DNA from: CAIMZW01 sp037130455
GTDB taxonomy: Bacteria; Actinomycetota; Actinomycetes; Nanopelagicales; Nanopelagicaceae
NCBI GenBank assembly: GCA_037130455.1
Contig: JBAXSZ010000005.1
Span: 1-64,000 of the forward strand
Direction of reading: 5' to 3'
DNA: 64,000 bases
In this document: positions 1 to 8,335 of the stretch, in pieces
Layout: every line of letters begins with the position of its first letter
How positions within the stretch are numbered: the first letter of the stretch is position 1
The notes under the pieces: model-generated
The model's database searches: none
Seen by the model: only the letters and a program-made list of their open reading frames with translations
Told to the model about the DNA's origin: nothing
Program-made: the position numbers and the translations under genes

Positions 1-538
1 AAGCACCACTTGCGATCGCCGAAGTCACTCCTGTTATGGAGTCTTCAAGCACCAATGAATTCTCTATAGAGACACCCAACTGTGATGCAGCAAATAGGTA
101 GCTCTCTGGGTGGGGCTTTGTGTGAAGAACATCATTAGAAGATACCGATATGTGAAAATAAGGGCGAGTAAGTGAATCTATGGCCGCTTGAACCAACGAA
201 CGAGGACTAGCTGATACCAAAGCCATAGGAATTTTGGCGGCGTATATATCGTCTAGTAGTTCCTCTGCGCCCGGCATAAAATCTATTCCTCCAGCAAATT
301 CTGCCTCCACTCTGTGAATGAGCGCTTCCCTGAGGAACTTGCCATCTTTGGCACCATTGACCAATGACGACATGTATTCGCCCATTCGCGTGAGTGGCCC
401 ACCCAAACATTTCGCCTGATCTTCAAGAGTCCAGGAGTATCCATATTCGGACATGAGTTCTGTTTCGGCCACAAGCCAGGAAGGTTCGGAGTTCATCACC
501 GTTCCATCCATGTCAAAAAGTATCGACTCGAATCTCAT
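1..538 (-). CDS. HAD-superfamily phosphatase (C-terminus outside window)
   Basis: Only about 179 N-terminal residues lie in the window; the gene runs off the left edge. The protein starts MRFESILFDMDGT, with the DxDGT nucleophile motif (D10, D12). It then shows the motif II serine region (LVSAS), the motif III lysine in HTKPHPESY and the acidic motif LEDS. This order and the alpha-helical cap between motifs I and II are those of beta-phosphoglucomutase-like HAD phosphatases, cytosolic enzymes acting on small phosphorylated sugars or nucleotides. The substrate cannot be told. Its ATG overlaps the metH TGA (ATGA), so it is probably translated from the metH message by coupling. The family call is firm; the exact function is open. 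Confidence 0.85.
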   Translation of the reverse strand, partial: MRFESILFDMDGTVMNSEPSWLVAETELMSEYGYSWTLEDQAKCLGGPLTRMGEYMSSLVNGAKDGKFLREALIHRVEAEFAGGIDFMPGAEELLDDIYAAKIPMALVSASPRSLVQAAIDSLTRPYFHISVSSNDVLHTKPHPESYLFAASQLGVSIENSLVLEDSITGVTSAIASGA

Positions 539-3500
539 GTTGCGTTGAAGTATTTAGCTTCAGGGTGATGCACAATGATCGCCGAAGTTGACTGCTCTGG
601 ATGTAACTGAAATTCTTCTGACAATTCGACTCCGATTAACGATGGATCTAACAACTGACATAGTTGAACTTGTTGTTCCACATCCGGACAGGCCGGATAT
701 CCAAATGAATAGCGCGAGCCGCGATATCCCTGATCCAAGATTGAATCGATGGAATGTGAATCTTGTGCCGCAAAACCTAATTCCGACCTGATTCTTGCAT
801 GCCAATGTTCGGCTAGCGCCTCTGTTAATTGAACGGAGAGCCCGTGGAGTTCTAGGTATTGTCGGTACTCATCGGCCTGGAAAAGTTCGGCGGTGGCTTC
901 GCTAACGACTTTACCCATGGTCACGATATGGAAAGCCACAGTATCTACTTCACCCGAATCTTTTGGGCGGAAGAAATCACTAAGACATAAGCGTCGATCG
1001 CGGGATTGACGTGGAAAAGTAAATCGCGTTCGTTCTAGACCCGCGTTTGGACCTTCGTGGTGCAAAACGACTAAGTCGTTTCCTTCGCTATAACAAGGGA
1101 AATAGCCATAGACGACGGCGGCATTGAGCCAACCTTTAGTTTGGACTTCATTGAGAAGTGAACGAAGCCTAGGTCGACCTTCATCGCGGACCATATCTTC
1201 ATAATGGCCGCGTTGGCCCTTCAATCCCCATTGACCGACGAAAAGCGCCCGTTCATCCAGCATTCCAAGGTAATCCGCTAAGGCGATACCTTTGACTACT
1301 TTAGTTCCATAAAATGGCGCCACGGGCAGTTGATTCTTTGCATCTACATCTGATCGCGTGTAGTCAATTTCAGTTGAATGCTTAGTTCGGGTATTGGCGG
1401 TTTTTCGCTCCCGAAGTGGTGGAAGTTCAGCACCGACCACTCCCCGCTTTACCGCCATGATTGCATCCATTAAGCGAAGACCCTCAAATGCATCCTTGGC
1501 ATATCGAACAGTTCCAGGAAAAGCGGTGGCCAGATCTTGCTCTACAAAAGACCTAGTGAGGGCAGCGCCACCAAGAATTACCGGCCATTTCTGATCCAAG
1601 CCACGTGACGTTAACTCTTCCAGGTTCTCGCGCATCACAACAGTTGATTTCACTAAGAGTCCACTCATTCCAATTACATCAACATTTTGTGTCTCTGCAG
1701 CTTCAATAATCTGATTCACAGTCTGTTTGATTCCGATGTTGACCGTGGTGTAGCCATTATTTGCAAGGATAATGTCTACTAAGTTCTTGCCAATATCATG
1801 GACATCACCTTTAACCGTAGCTAATAAAATCGTCCCCCGGCCAGCCCCATCTGCCTTCTCCATCAACGGCTCCAAATACGCAACAGCAGATTTCATGACT
1901 TCGGCAGATTGCAGCACGAATGGTAATTGCATCTCCCCTTTGCCAAAGAGTTCACCCACCTCTTTCATTCCAGAGAGCAGGTGATCATTGATGATTGTTA
2001 ACGGGGCAATTCCGGAGGCAATTGCTTCGTCTAAATCAGAAGTTAACCCGTTCTTCTCGCCATCAATGATTCGGCGTTCAAGTCTTTGATTAAGTGGGAG
2101 CGCGGCTAATTCCGCGGCGCGCGTGACTTTTGAACTTTTCGCTTCCACTCCATCGAAAAGCTCGAGAAAACGTGAAAGCGGGTCGTAGGTGCAATTTCCG
2201 GACTCATCAAAGACTCTTCGATCGTAAATTAAATCCAACGCTACTTCTTTTTGTTCTGGGTCAATTCGGGACATCGGGGTGATTTTTGAAGGATGGACAA
2301 TGGCCGAAGTGAGACCCGCGTTTACTGCTTCTGCGAGAAATACTGAGTTGAGAACGATACGGGCTGCCGGATTTAGTCCAAACGATACATTGCTGACTCC
2401 AAGTGTTGTCTGGACCTCTGGGTATGCATGTTTCAATTCTCGAATGGCGTCGATCGTGGCGATAGCATCACGTCTGGTCTCTTCTTGCCCGGTTGCAATC
2501 GGAAATGTCAGGCAGTCAATCAGGATGTCAGAGACCTTCATTCCCCATGTCTGCGTTAAATCCGTTATCAAACGTTTAGCAACTGCAACTTTCCATTGGG
2601 AGGAACGAGCTTGACCTTCCTCATCAATAGTGAGAGCAACAACGGCTGCGCCATGTTCTTTTACTAGAGGCATTATTTTCGCAAAGCGTGAATTGGGACC
2701 ATCTCCATCCTCGTAGTTGACCGAGTTGATAACACTTCGGCCCCCAAGATGTTCTAGTCCAGCCTTAATTACGGCAGGTTCGGTGGAATCTAAGACGATA
2801 GGCAAGGTAGAAGCAGTTGCGAAACGCGCTGCGAGTTCGGCCATATCTTTAACCCCATCGCGACCGACGTAGTCGACCGAGAGATCCAACATGTGGGCAC
2901 CATCGCGAATCTGGTCCCGAGCGATGTCAACACACGCTTGCCAATCTTGCGACAGTAATGCGTCACGAAAGGCTCGAGAGCCATTGGCATTGGCTCGTTC
3001 ACCAATGGAAAGGTAGGTCAACTCTTGTTGGAAAGGTACGAACTGATAAATGGAACTTGCGCCACTTTCTTGAGTGGGATTGCGCGCCGATGGAGTTAAT
3101 CCGTGAAGCTCGGAAACAACCGCTTTCAAATGTTCGGGCGTAGTTCCGCAACAGCCACCGACTAAATTGACTCCATATTGGTTTACAAAATCCCTCAAGT
3201 ATTTTGCAAGTTCTAACGGAGATAATGGGTAGGTTGCGCCATTGGAAGTTAGTTGGGGCAATCCGGCATTCGGCATTACAGAAATTTGAACTCCGGCGCT
3301 TTTGCTGAGGACCCGCAAATGTTCACTCATCTCCGCAGGACCAGTTGCACAATTTAGGCCGATGAGATCAATTTCTAATGGTTCCAAAGCATTCAACGCA
3401 GCGCCAATTTCTGAACCAAGGAGCATGGTTCCGGTGGTCTCGACGGTAACCTGCGCAATAAGAATGACGTCGCGTTCAGATTTGTCGATCGCTTCCCGGG

Positions 3501-4035
3501 CACCATTTATTGCCGCTTTCGCCTGCAATAAATCTTGGGTGGTTTCTACCAAGAGCGCATCTGCCCCGCCATCTAGAAGTCCGCACGAGGCGGTGAAATA
3601 AGAGTTTCGTAGCAGTTCGTAATCGGTATGACCTAGAGTCGGAAGCTTTGTTCCTGGTCCTAGCGAGCCCAATACCCATCTAGGTCGATCCTGGGTTGCG
3701 AAATTAGTGGCAGCAGTTTTAGCAATTCTGGCTCCTGCCAGGGCTAACTCATAAATTCGATCTTCAATTCCATATTCGGCCAAGTTGGCCCAGTTTGCGC
3801 CAAAGGTATTGGTCTCAATCGCATCGACCCCCACCTGCAAGTACTCATTGTGGACGGACTCAACAATATCTGGTCGGGATATGTTTAGGATTTCGTTGCA
3901 GCCTTCATGCCCTTGGAAATCTTCTAGCGAAGGATTGGCCGCCTGCAACATCGTACCCATCGCGCCATCTGCAATTATTACTCTTGTCGCCAAAGCCTGG
4001 CGAAGCGAGGAAGGCATCAGGGCTGGCGGATTCAT
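535..4035 (-). CDS. metH: Cobalamin-dependent methionine synthase
   Basis: Transfers methyl from 5-methyltetrahydrofolate through cobalamin to homocysteine. From the chosen ATG it is about 1166 residues, normal for full MetH. The homocysteine domain (about 15-320) carries zinc ligands C229 and the GGCC pair C295/C296. The pterin domain begins near YLSIGERANANGS (about 342). The cobalamin domain has the DxHxxG motif (D744, H746), with histidine as lower ligand. The rest is the S-adenosylmethionine-binding reactivation domain. The reading frame opens further upstream, but the ATG at 4035 is preferred because a TAAACT box lies 7 bases before it. metK lies elsewhere in the window, so two steps of the methionine/SAM cycle are here. 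The organism needs B12 for this enzyme. Confidence 0.96.
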   Translation of the reverse strand: MNPPALMPSSLRQALATRVIIADGAMGTMLQAANPSLEDFQGHEGCNEILNISRPDIVESVHNEYLQVGVDAIETNTFGANWANLAEYGIEDRIYELALAGARIAKTAATNFATQDRPRWVLGSLGPGTKLPTLGHTDYELLRNSYFTASCGLLDGGADALLVETTQDLLQAKAAINGAREAIDKSERDVILIAQVTVETTGTMLLGSEIGAALNALEPLEIDLIGLNCATGPAEMSEHLRVLSKSAGVQISVMPNAGLPQLTSNGATYPLSPLELAKYLRDFVNQYGVNLVGGCCGTTPEHLKAVVSELHGLTPSARNPTQESGASSIYQFVPFQQELTYLSIGERANANGSRAFRDALLSQDWQACVDIARDQIRDGAHMLDLSVDYVGRDGVKDMAELAARFATASTLPIVLDSTEPAVIKAGLEHLGGRSVINSVNYEDGDGPNSRFAKIMPLVKEHGAAVVALTIDEEGQARSSQWKVAVAKRLITDLTQTWGMKVSDILIDCLTFPIATGQEETRRDAIATIDAIRELKHAYPEVQTTLGVSNVSFGLNPAARIVLNSVFLAEAVNAGLTSAIVHPSKITPMSRIDPEQKEVALDLIYDRRVFDESGNCTYDPLSRFLELFDGVEAKSSKVTRAAELAALPLNQRLERRIIDGEKNGLTSDLDEAIASGIAPLTIINDHLLSGMKEVGELFGKGEMQLPFVLQSAEVMKSAVAYLEPLMEKADGAGRGTILLATVKGDVHDIGKNLVDIILANNGYTTVNIGIKQTVNQIIEAAETQNVDVIGMSGLLVKSTVVMRENLEELTSRGLDQKWPVILGGAALTRSFVEQDLATAFPGTVRYAKDAFEGLRLMDAIMAVKRGVVGAELPPLRERKTANTRTKHSTEIDYTRSDVDAKNQLPVAPFYGTKVVKGIALADYLGMLDERALFVGQWGLKGQRGHYEDMVRDEGRPRLRSLLNEVQTKGWLNAAVVYGYFPCYSEGNDLVVLHHEGPNAGLERTRFTFPRQSRDRRLCLSDFFRPKDSGEVDTVAFHIVTMGKVVSEATAELFQADEYRQYLELHGLSVQLTEALAEHWHARIRSELGFAAQDSHSIDSILDQGYRGSRYSFGYPACPDVEQQVQLCQLLDPSLIGVELSEEFQLHPEQSTSAIIVHHPEAKYFNAT

Positions 4036-4042
4036 TGGCGGC

Positions 4043-4048
4043 AGTTTA
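4043..4048 (-). promoter_or_regulatory. Candidate -10 box, leaderless start of metH
   Basis: TAAACT followed by 7 bases and the ATG at 4035. It lies in the short gap after mshC and the reading frame extended over it, so it also argues against the longer start. No clear -35 was seen. Confidence 0.55.
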
Positions 4049-4077
4049 CCCCACTGCGTTCTACCCAAATTTTAGAA

Positions 4078-5325
4078 CTAGAGCGCTAATCCTAAGAGTG
4101 CATCCAAGGCTCGGGCTAGTTCCCCGGCAGATCCTCCGATGTCACCAGATTCGGTCGCCTGTGTCCAGGCAGAGAGGAGAGAAAGCACTTGAGGGGTATT
4201 TATGTCGTTGGCCAAGGCGCAGACTATTTCCTGGATGAGTAACGTGGTTGGCGCAACTTCTTCGCGACTGAGGCAACTACGCAGAGAATCGACTAATTGT
4301 GTTGCGGTGTCGAGAAGACCAGAGCTCCACATCCGATCGGTGGCGTAATGAGAACTTAACAGCGCCATTCGAATCACCATGGAGTCCACATTGGATTGGA
4401 GCAAACGAGAAACGAAAACTAGATTTCCTTTACTTTTGCTCATCTTCTCGCCATCTAAACCCACCATCCCGGTGTGAATGAACGAATAAGAAAAAGGCTG
4501 GCCCGTCATCGCCTGGGCCTGAGCAGAACTCATGAAGTGATGTGGGAATATCAAATCACTTCCCCCACCTTGGATATCAATGAGAAAATCGCCAGTGGTC
4601 GCATTCATGAAATCTTCGCCGTTGAGATAGCGCAGCGAAATCACGCAACATTCAATATGCCAACCAGGTCGACCAAATCCATGCACCGATTCCCAACCCG
4701 GCTCGTTATTTCGGTTTGCAATCCAAAGAACGGGATCAAGGGGATGTCGTTTACCGACACGATCTGGGTCTCCACCCCTAGATGAAAATACTGCCAGGGC
4801 CTGCTCCAGGCTTATGGGCAGTTGCGGTAAAAATGAAGAAACATCGAAGTAAAGGTCTTGGTCCACTGTGTAAACAAAACCATTCTCTTTCATTCTGGTT
4901 ATGGCTTGTGAAACTAGATCCATAACTCCTGTAGCGGGAATGAAATATTTAGGCGGAAGTATTCTTAGCGCAGTCATATCAGTTTCATACAGGGCGATCT
5001 GGTCTGCGGCGAGTTGCTTCCAATCCTGATCGTCTCGAAGTGCGCGCTCAAGAAGTGGCTCATCTATATCAGTAATGTTTTCGACAAAGGAAATTTCACT
5101 TCCACTTGCCGTTAAGTACCGGTTGATCAAATCGAATGTTAAGTAGGTTGCGGCATGACCCATGTGCGTGGCGTCATAAGGAGTAATGCCGCAGACATAC
5201 ATTTTTATGGGATCACCTGGCTCGAAAGTTCGCGAACCTTGAGCAGTCTTTATGGAAAGAATTGGAAACTTGGAGACCGAGACGGTAGGGGTAAATACTC
5301 TTGGCCAAGAATTCATAGAGCACAC
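4078..5325 (-). CDS. mshC: Cysteine--GlcN-Ins ligase of mycothiol synthesis
   Basis: Joins cysteine to glucosaminyl-inositol using ATP, the third step of mycothiol synthesis. It is a class I cysteinyl-tRNA synthetase relative of 415 residues. The MshC signature GITPYDATHMGHA is present (HIGH-type motif as HMGH), as is KMSKSKG of the KMSKS loop. The cysteine-binding zinc cysteine is in MYVCGITPY. GTG at 5325 is taken as start because TAATAT stands 6 bases upstream; an in-frame ATG at 5316 is the alternative. Mycothiol is the main low-molecular thiol of Actinobacteria, so this gene also fixes the phylum. It lies downstream of its usual uncharacterised companions (5368-7339). Confidence 0.95.
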   Translation of the reverse strand: MCSMNSWPRVFTPTVSVSKFPILSIKTAQGSRTFEPGDPIKMYVCGITPYDATHMGHAATYLTFDLINRYLTASGSEISFVENITDIDEPLLERALRDDQDWKQLAADQIALYETDMTALRILPPKYFIPATGVMDLVSQAITRMKENGFVYTVDQDLYFDVSSFLPQLPISLEQALAVFSSRGGDPDRVGKRHPLDPVLWIANRNNEPGWESVHGFGRPGWHIECCVISLRYLNGEDFMNATTGDFLIDIQGGGSDLIFPHHFMSSAQAQAMTGQPFSYSFIHTGMVGLDGEKMSKSKGNLVFVSRLLQSNVDSMVIRMALLSSHYATDRMWSSGLLDTATQLVDSLRSCLSREEVAPTTLLIQEIVCALANDINTPQVLSLLSAWTQATESGDIGGSAGELARALDALLGLAL

Positions 5326-5331
5326 TCTACG

Positions 5332-5337
5332 ATATTA
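5332..5337 (-). promoter_or_regulatory. Candidate -10 box, leaderless start of mshC
   Basis: TAATAT with 6 bases to the GTG at 5325, inside the 42-base gap behind the SCO1664-family gene. Confidence 0.5.
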
Positions 5338-5367
5338 GAAAGAAAATTCCCCGCTAAGAATTTGCGA

Positions 5368-6072
5368 TTAGTAGGGTGGCCAAGGAATTGCCGGCCAATC
5401 AGGATTCGGCATCGGAAAGGCGTTCTCTTGTAGCAAACGGTCAATTCGAGAAATTACAGCCGAAATTTCCGTGGTCGTAATCAAAGTCTCAAGCCGCCAA
5501 GTTGAAATCTGGTCTCGAATGAAATTCAACTGGGCAATTTCAGATGTGGTTAAAGCCGACCCAGCCCATTGCCACAGAACTGTCCTTAATTTATTTTCTT
5601 CGTGAAAAGTGACCCCATGGTCGCACCCATACAATTTGCCCGATTCGCTCATGAGAATATGTCCGTACTTTCGATCCGTATTATTGATGATTGCATCGAA
5701 CAAAGACATGGCGCGAAGTTGTGGATCATCTTGTGTCGCAAACTCAATTACATCTAATTCTTCATCGATGGTGATCCACTGCTGCACCGCACCCATGCCA
5801 TAAGGCCCGTCCCTCATGACCGTAAAGGGAACCAATCCAAATCCGGCTTTTTCGCTGAGAATAAAAGCCGCGATTTCGCGCGATGCCAAGTTGCCATTGG
5901 GAAAGTCCCATAGTGGCCGCTCCCCCGCGATGGGCTTATAGATAACCACCAACTCATCACCAATCCGACCCAAGAGTGTGGCGTTGGATGCATCTACGAG
6001 TCGGCCTTCAATCTGGATGGCCTCGGATTTGATCAGTGACCGAATCTCTGCCTCATTCGATTCTATCTGCAT
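5368..6072 (-). CDS. SCO1664-family PI3/4-kinase-like protein
   Basis: About 234 residues of an actinobacterial family with a remote phosphatidylinositol 3/4-kinase-like fold and no established substrate. Visible kinase-like elements are VVIYKPIAGERPLWDFP (a lysine in the ATP-binding region), a catalytic-loop-like stretch INNTDRKYGHI and a following acidic residue in LYGCDHGVTFH that could bind metal. The ATG at 6072 overlaps the DUF3090 stop as TAATG, with AAGG just upstream, so that start is preferred to one 30 bases further up. It is the third gene of a tight run (phosphatase, DUF3090, this gene, mshC), suggesting a job tied to mycothiol or inositol metabolism. Its function is unknown. Confidence 0.85.
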   Translation of the reverse strand: MQIESNEAEIRSLIKSEAIQIEGRLVDASNATLLGRIGDELVVIYKPIAGERPLWDFPNGNLASREIAAFILSEKAGFGLVPFTVMRDGPYGMGAVQQWITIDEELDVIEFATQDDPQLRAMSLFDAIINNTDRKYGHILMSESGKLYGCDHGVTFHEENKLRTVLWQWAGSALTTSEIAQLNFIRDQISTWRLETLITTTEISAVISRIDRLLQENAFPMPNPDWPAIPWPPY

Positions 6073-6623
6073 TACCTTCGGTATCCATTGGAGCGAGGGC
6101 ATAAGTGTCCTTCGGCGTTAATGGGTAAGCCACAGAAAGGACAGGGTTGCCGACCAGAAGAAATTAACTTGTCAGCCAGAGAGCAGAAATTACGGACTTG
6201 ATAGATTCTTAGCGAAGCATTGATCATGTCCAGCGAGCTCTCGGAGTCCTCTTCGATTTCCTCACCAATCGGATCATCACCAAAAGCCTGCAATTCCAGA
6301 TTAATTCTTTGAAGATCTTGGTCCCAAGAGATTCCGATCAGGCCAACTGTGAAATCTTCAGTTATGGGAAATTGCATGGTGTTGTCTTCTAGCGGAATGG
6401 TTAATGCCAGTTCATCCAGACTGGCAAGTTTGTTTCTGCGTAATTCTCTGATCATCTCTTTGAATCTTTCCGAGAGTGCATCCACTTGCCCTTTTTCAAT
6501 TGCAACACAATTAGAAAACACGGGAGATTCGATCTGAAGAAAAAAAGCTCGCTCGCCTGGTACACCAACGGTCCCGACAATAAATCGCTCCACATTGGGA
6601 TGTTCGTAATTTATGCCAGTCAT
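6072..6623 (-). CDS. DUF3090 protein with C-terminal zinc-ribbon-like tail
   Basis: A 183-residue member of the actinobacterial DUF3090 family, of unknown function. The body is a mixed alpha/beta domain. The C-terminus ends in CPFCGLPINAEGHLCPRSNG, in which CxxC plus a later His/Cys could hold a metal, as in the rest of the family. The start overlaps the stop of the upstream phosphatase by 4 bases, and its own stop overlaps the next start, so all three are translationally coupled. The fixed association with a kinase-like and a phosphatase-like protein suggests a shared phosphorylated substrate, which is inference. Confidence 0.88.
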   Translation of the reverse strand: MTGINYEHPNVERFIVGTVGVPGERAFFLQIESPVFSNCVAIEKGQVDALSERFKEMIRELRRNKLASLDELALTIPLEDNTMQFPITEDFTVGLIGISWDQDLQRINLELQAFGDDPIGEEIEEDSESSLDMINASLRIYQVRNFCSLADKLISSGRQPCPFCGLPINAEGHLCPRSNGYRR

Positions 6624-7339
6624 TTCTTTGCCTTACTCGAGGAACCGGCTCCGCCGCCCAAGATGTATTTACCACCATTGCTGGGTGGAGTTGTTTTAGC
6701 GCTCTTGGAGTGAAGGACTCTTAGGTGTGAGGTGTCGTTGGCGTAAAGCAAGAAACTAGAAGAACCAGAAACGGCAATTGCCGAAATGGATGCTGGGTCG
6801 ACCGCAAACTTTTGCAAACTATCAACGGAAAGACCCAATTGCGCCGCCAAAATGGCTTTAATGACGTCGCCGTGACTGACTATGCACGTTACTGATCCGG
6901 GCTTGCTGTAGTCCACGAATGCCGAATTGGCACGTGCCGACATTTCCAAGAAACTTTCTCCTTCTGGAAAAGTTACTGTGGAAGGCTTGCTTTGGATGAG
7001 GGACCAGAGCGGCTTCTTGGCTAAGGTTTTGAGAGATTTTCCAGACCATGATCCGTAATTCATCTCAATAACTCTGGAATCAACTATCGGTTGAGAGGCC
7101 TTTGAATTCTTCTTTCGCGCCACTATGAGCGGGGCGATCGTTTGGCGACATCGCTTAAGAGGACTTCGGACAATTTGCTTAATACCAAGGGCTTCAAGAC
7201 GTTCAGCCAATAAATCTGCTTGAGTTAAACCCAGCTCTGACAAACCCACTGAGTTGTCACGTCCGGCTAAAACTCCAGCTCCATTTGCAGTCGAGTGGGC
7301 ATGACGAACCAGATAAATCACGGCGCCTGAACGATGCAT
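6620..7339 (-). CDS. Histidine phosphatase, MSMEG_4193 type
   Basis: A 239-residue phosphoglycerate-mutase-like (histidine phosphatase) protein. The phosphohistidine motif is LVRHAHSTANG (residues about 9-19) and the second catalytic histidine is in IVSHGD. Actinobacterial orthologues are annotated as probable phosphomutases but have no proven substrate. It is the first gene of the run leading to mshC and has its own leaderless promoter, back to back with that of the aldo/keto reductase. The C-terminus is a Gly/Ser/Lys-rich tail that is probably disordered. Confidence 0.88.
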   Translation of the reverse strand: MHRSGAVIYLVRHAHSTANGAGVLAGRDNSVGLSELGLTQADLLAERLEALGIKQIVRSPLKRCRQTIAPLIVARKKNSKASQPIVDSRVIEMNYGSWSGKSLKTLAKKPLWSLIQSKPSTVTFPEGESFLEMSARANSAFVDYSKPGSVTCIVSHGDVIKAILAAQLGLSVDSLQKFAVDPASISAIAVSGSSSFLLYANDTSHLRVLHSKSAKTTPPSNGGKYILGGGAGSSSKAKK

Positions 7340-7345
7340 ATGCGA

Positions 7346-7351
7346 AGGTTA
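7346..7351 (-). promoter_or_regulatory. Candidate -10 box for the mshC-linked gene run
   Basis: TAACCT with 6 bases to the ATG at 7339. It would start a leaderless message covering the phosphatase, DUF3090 and SCO1664-family genes. Confidence 0.55.
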
Positions 7352-7375
7352 CCGACTATTTCCCCGAAGGATTGC

Positions 7376-7381
7376 TAAGGT
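7376..7381 (+). promoter_or_regulatory. Candidate -10 box, leaderless start of aldo/keto reductase
   Basis: TAAGGT with 6 bases to the ATG at 7388, divergent from the box at 7346-7351. Confidence 0.6.
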
Positions 7382-7387
7382 GAATAT

Positions 7388-8335
7388 ATGGAATTGCGCC
7401 CGTTAGGGAACTCTGGATTGCGAATATCCCGGTTAGGCCTAGGAACTATGACCTGGGGTCGAGATACCGATGAGCACGAAGCAGCCGACCAATTGCGTAC
7501 TTTTCTAGACCACGGTGGAAACTTCATTGATACCGCGGCTCTTTATGGCGATGGCGATAGTGAGCGAACTTTGGCGGGGTTTATCGAAACTTTGGTACCA
7601 CGGGAAGAACTGGTAATTGCAACTAAAGCAGGAATCACGGTAGAGGGCGGGGATCGAAGGGTTAACAATTCTCGGTTGCACTTAATCTCGGATTTGGATA
7701 AATCTTTAGTTAGGTTAGGCGTTGATTACATCGATCTATGGCAGGTCCATGCTTGGGACTCAGCAGTACCGTTAGAGGAAACGCTCTCCGCCATTGACTA
7801 TGCCGTCAACTCGGGGAAAGTCCGTTATGCGGGAGTCTCCAATTTTGCCGGCTGGCAGTTAGCCAGGGCGACAACGATTCAAAACCCAGCATTTGGCAAG
7901 GCGCCAATCTTGGCAATACAAAATGAATACTCCCTTCTCAATCGCCGAGCCGAAGCCGAAGTTATCCCCGCAGCATCGGCACTGGGGTGTGGCTTTTTAG
8001 CGTGGTCGCCTTTGGGCAGAGGGATCTTGACTGGTAAGTACCGATCCGGAGTCCCTTCTGATTCTCGAGGCGCGAGTCCGCATTTTTCTAGTTTTGTGGC
8101 CCCCTATTTGGATACCCGTTCGCGCACCATCGTGGATTCGGTCTGTGTTGCTGCAGATGGTTTAGGTTTCTCCCCCATTGAGGTTGCCCTCTCCTGGGTG
8201 CGTGATGCACCGGGAGTCACCAGTGTTATCGTCGGCGCACGAACGGGAGCCCAACTTCGCGGGATTCTGACGGTCGAAGAGATTGAACTACCCTCGCAAG
8301 TGAGGTTTGCTCTGGATGATATTTCTTTGGCTTAA
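7388..8335 (+). CDS. Aldo/keto reductase
   Basis: A 315-residue NADPH-dependent oxidoreductase of the aldo/keto reductase superfamily, a cytosolic (beta/alpha)8 barrel. The catalytic tetrad is visible in order: Asp in NFIDTAALYG, Tyr in the same segment, Lys in IATKAG and His in DLWQVHAWD. The phosphate-binding end is in SVIVGARTGAQL. The N-terminus MELRPLGNSGLRISRLGLGTM is typical of the YajO/Gfo-like group. The physiological substrate cannot be told. It stands alone on the plus strand, and its stop overlaps the tail of the convergent M20 peptidase by 4 bases. Confidence 0.93.
   Translation: MELRPLGNSGLRISRLGLGTMTWGRDTDEHEAADQLRTFLDHGGNFIDTAALYGDGDSERTLAGFIETLVPREELVIATKAGITVEGGDRRVNNSRLHLISDLDKSLVRLGVDYIDLWQVHAWDSAVPLEETLSAIDYAVNSGKVRYAGVSNFAGWQLARATTIQNPAFGKAPILAIQNEYSLLNRRAEAEVIPAASALGCGFLAWSPLGRGILTGKYRSGVPSDSRGASPHFSSFVAPYLDTRSRTIVDSVCVAADGLGFSPIEVALSWVRDAPGVTSVIVGARTGAQLRGILTVEEIELPSQVRFALDDISLA

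Noticed and set aside
4036..4068. Longer metH start 11 codons upstream
   Set aside because: It covers the TAAACT box and adds residues outside the family. The ATG at 4035 fits better.
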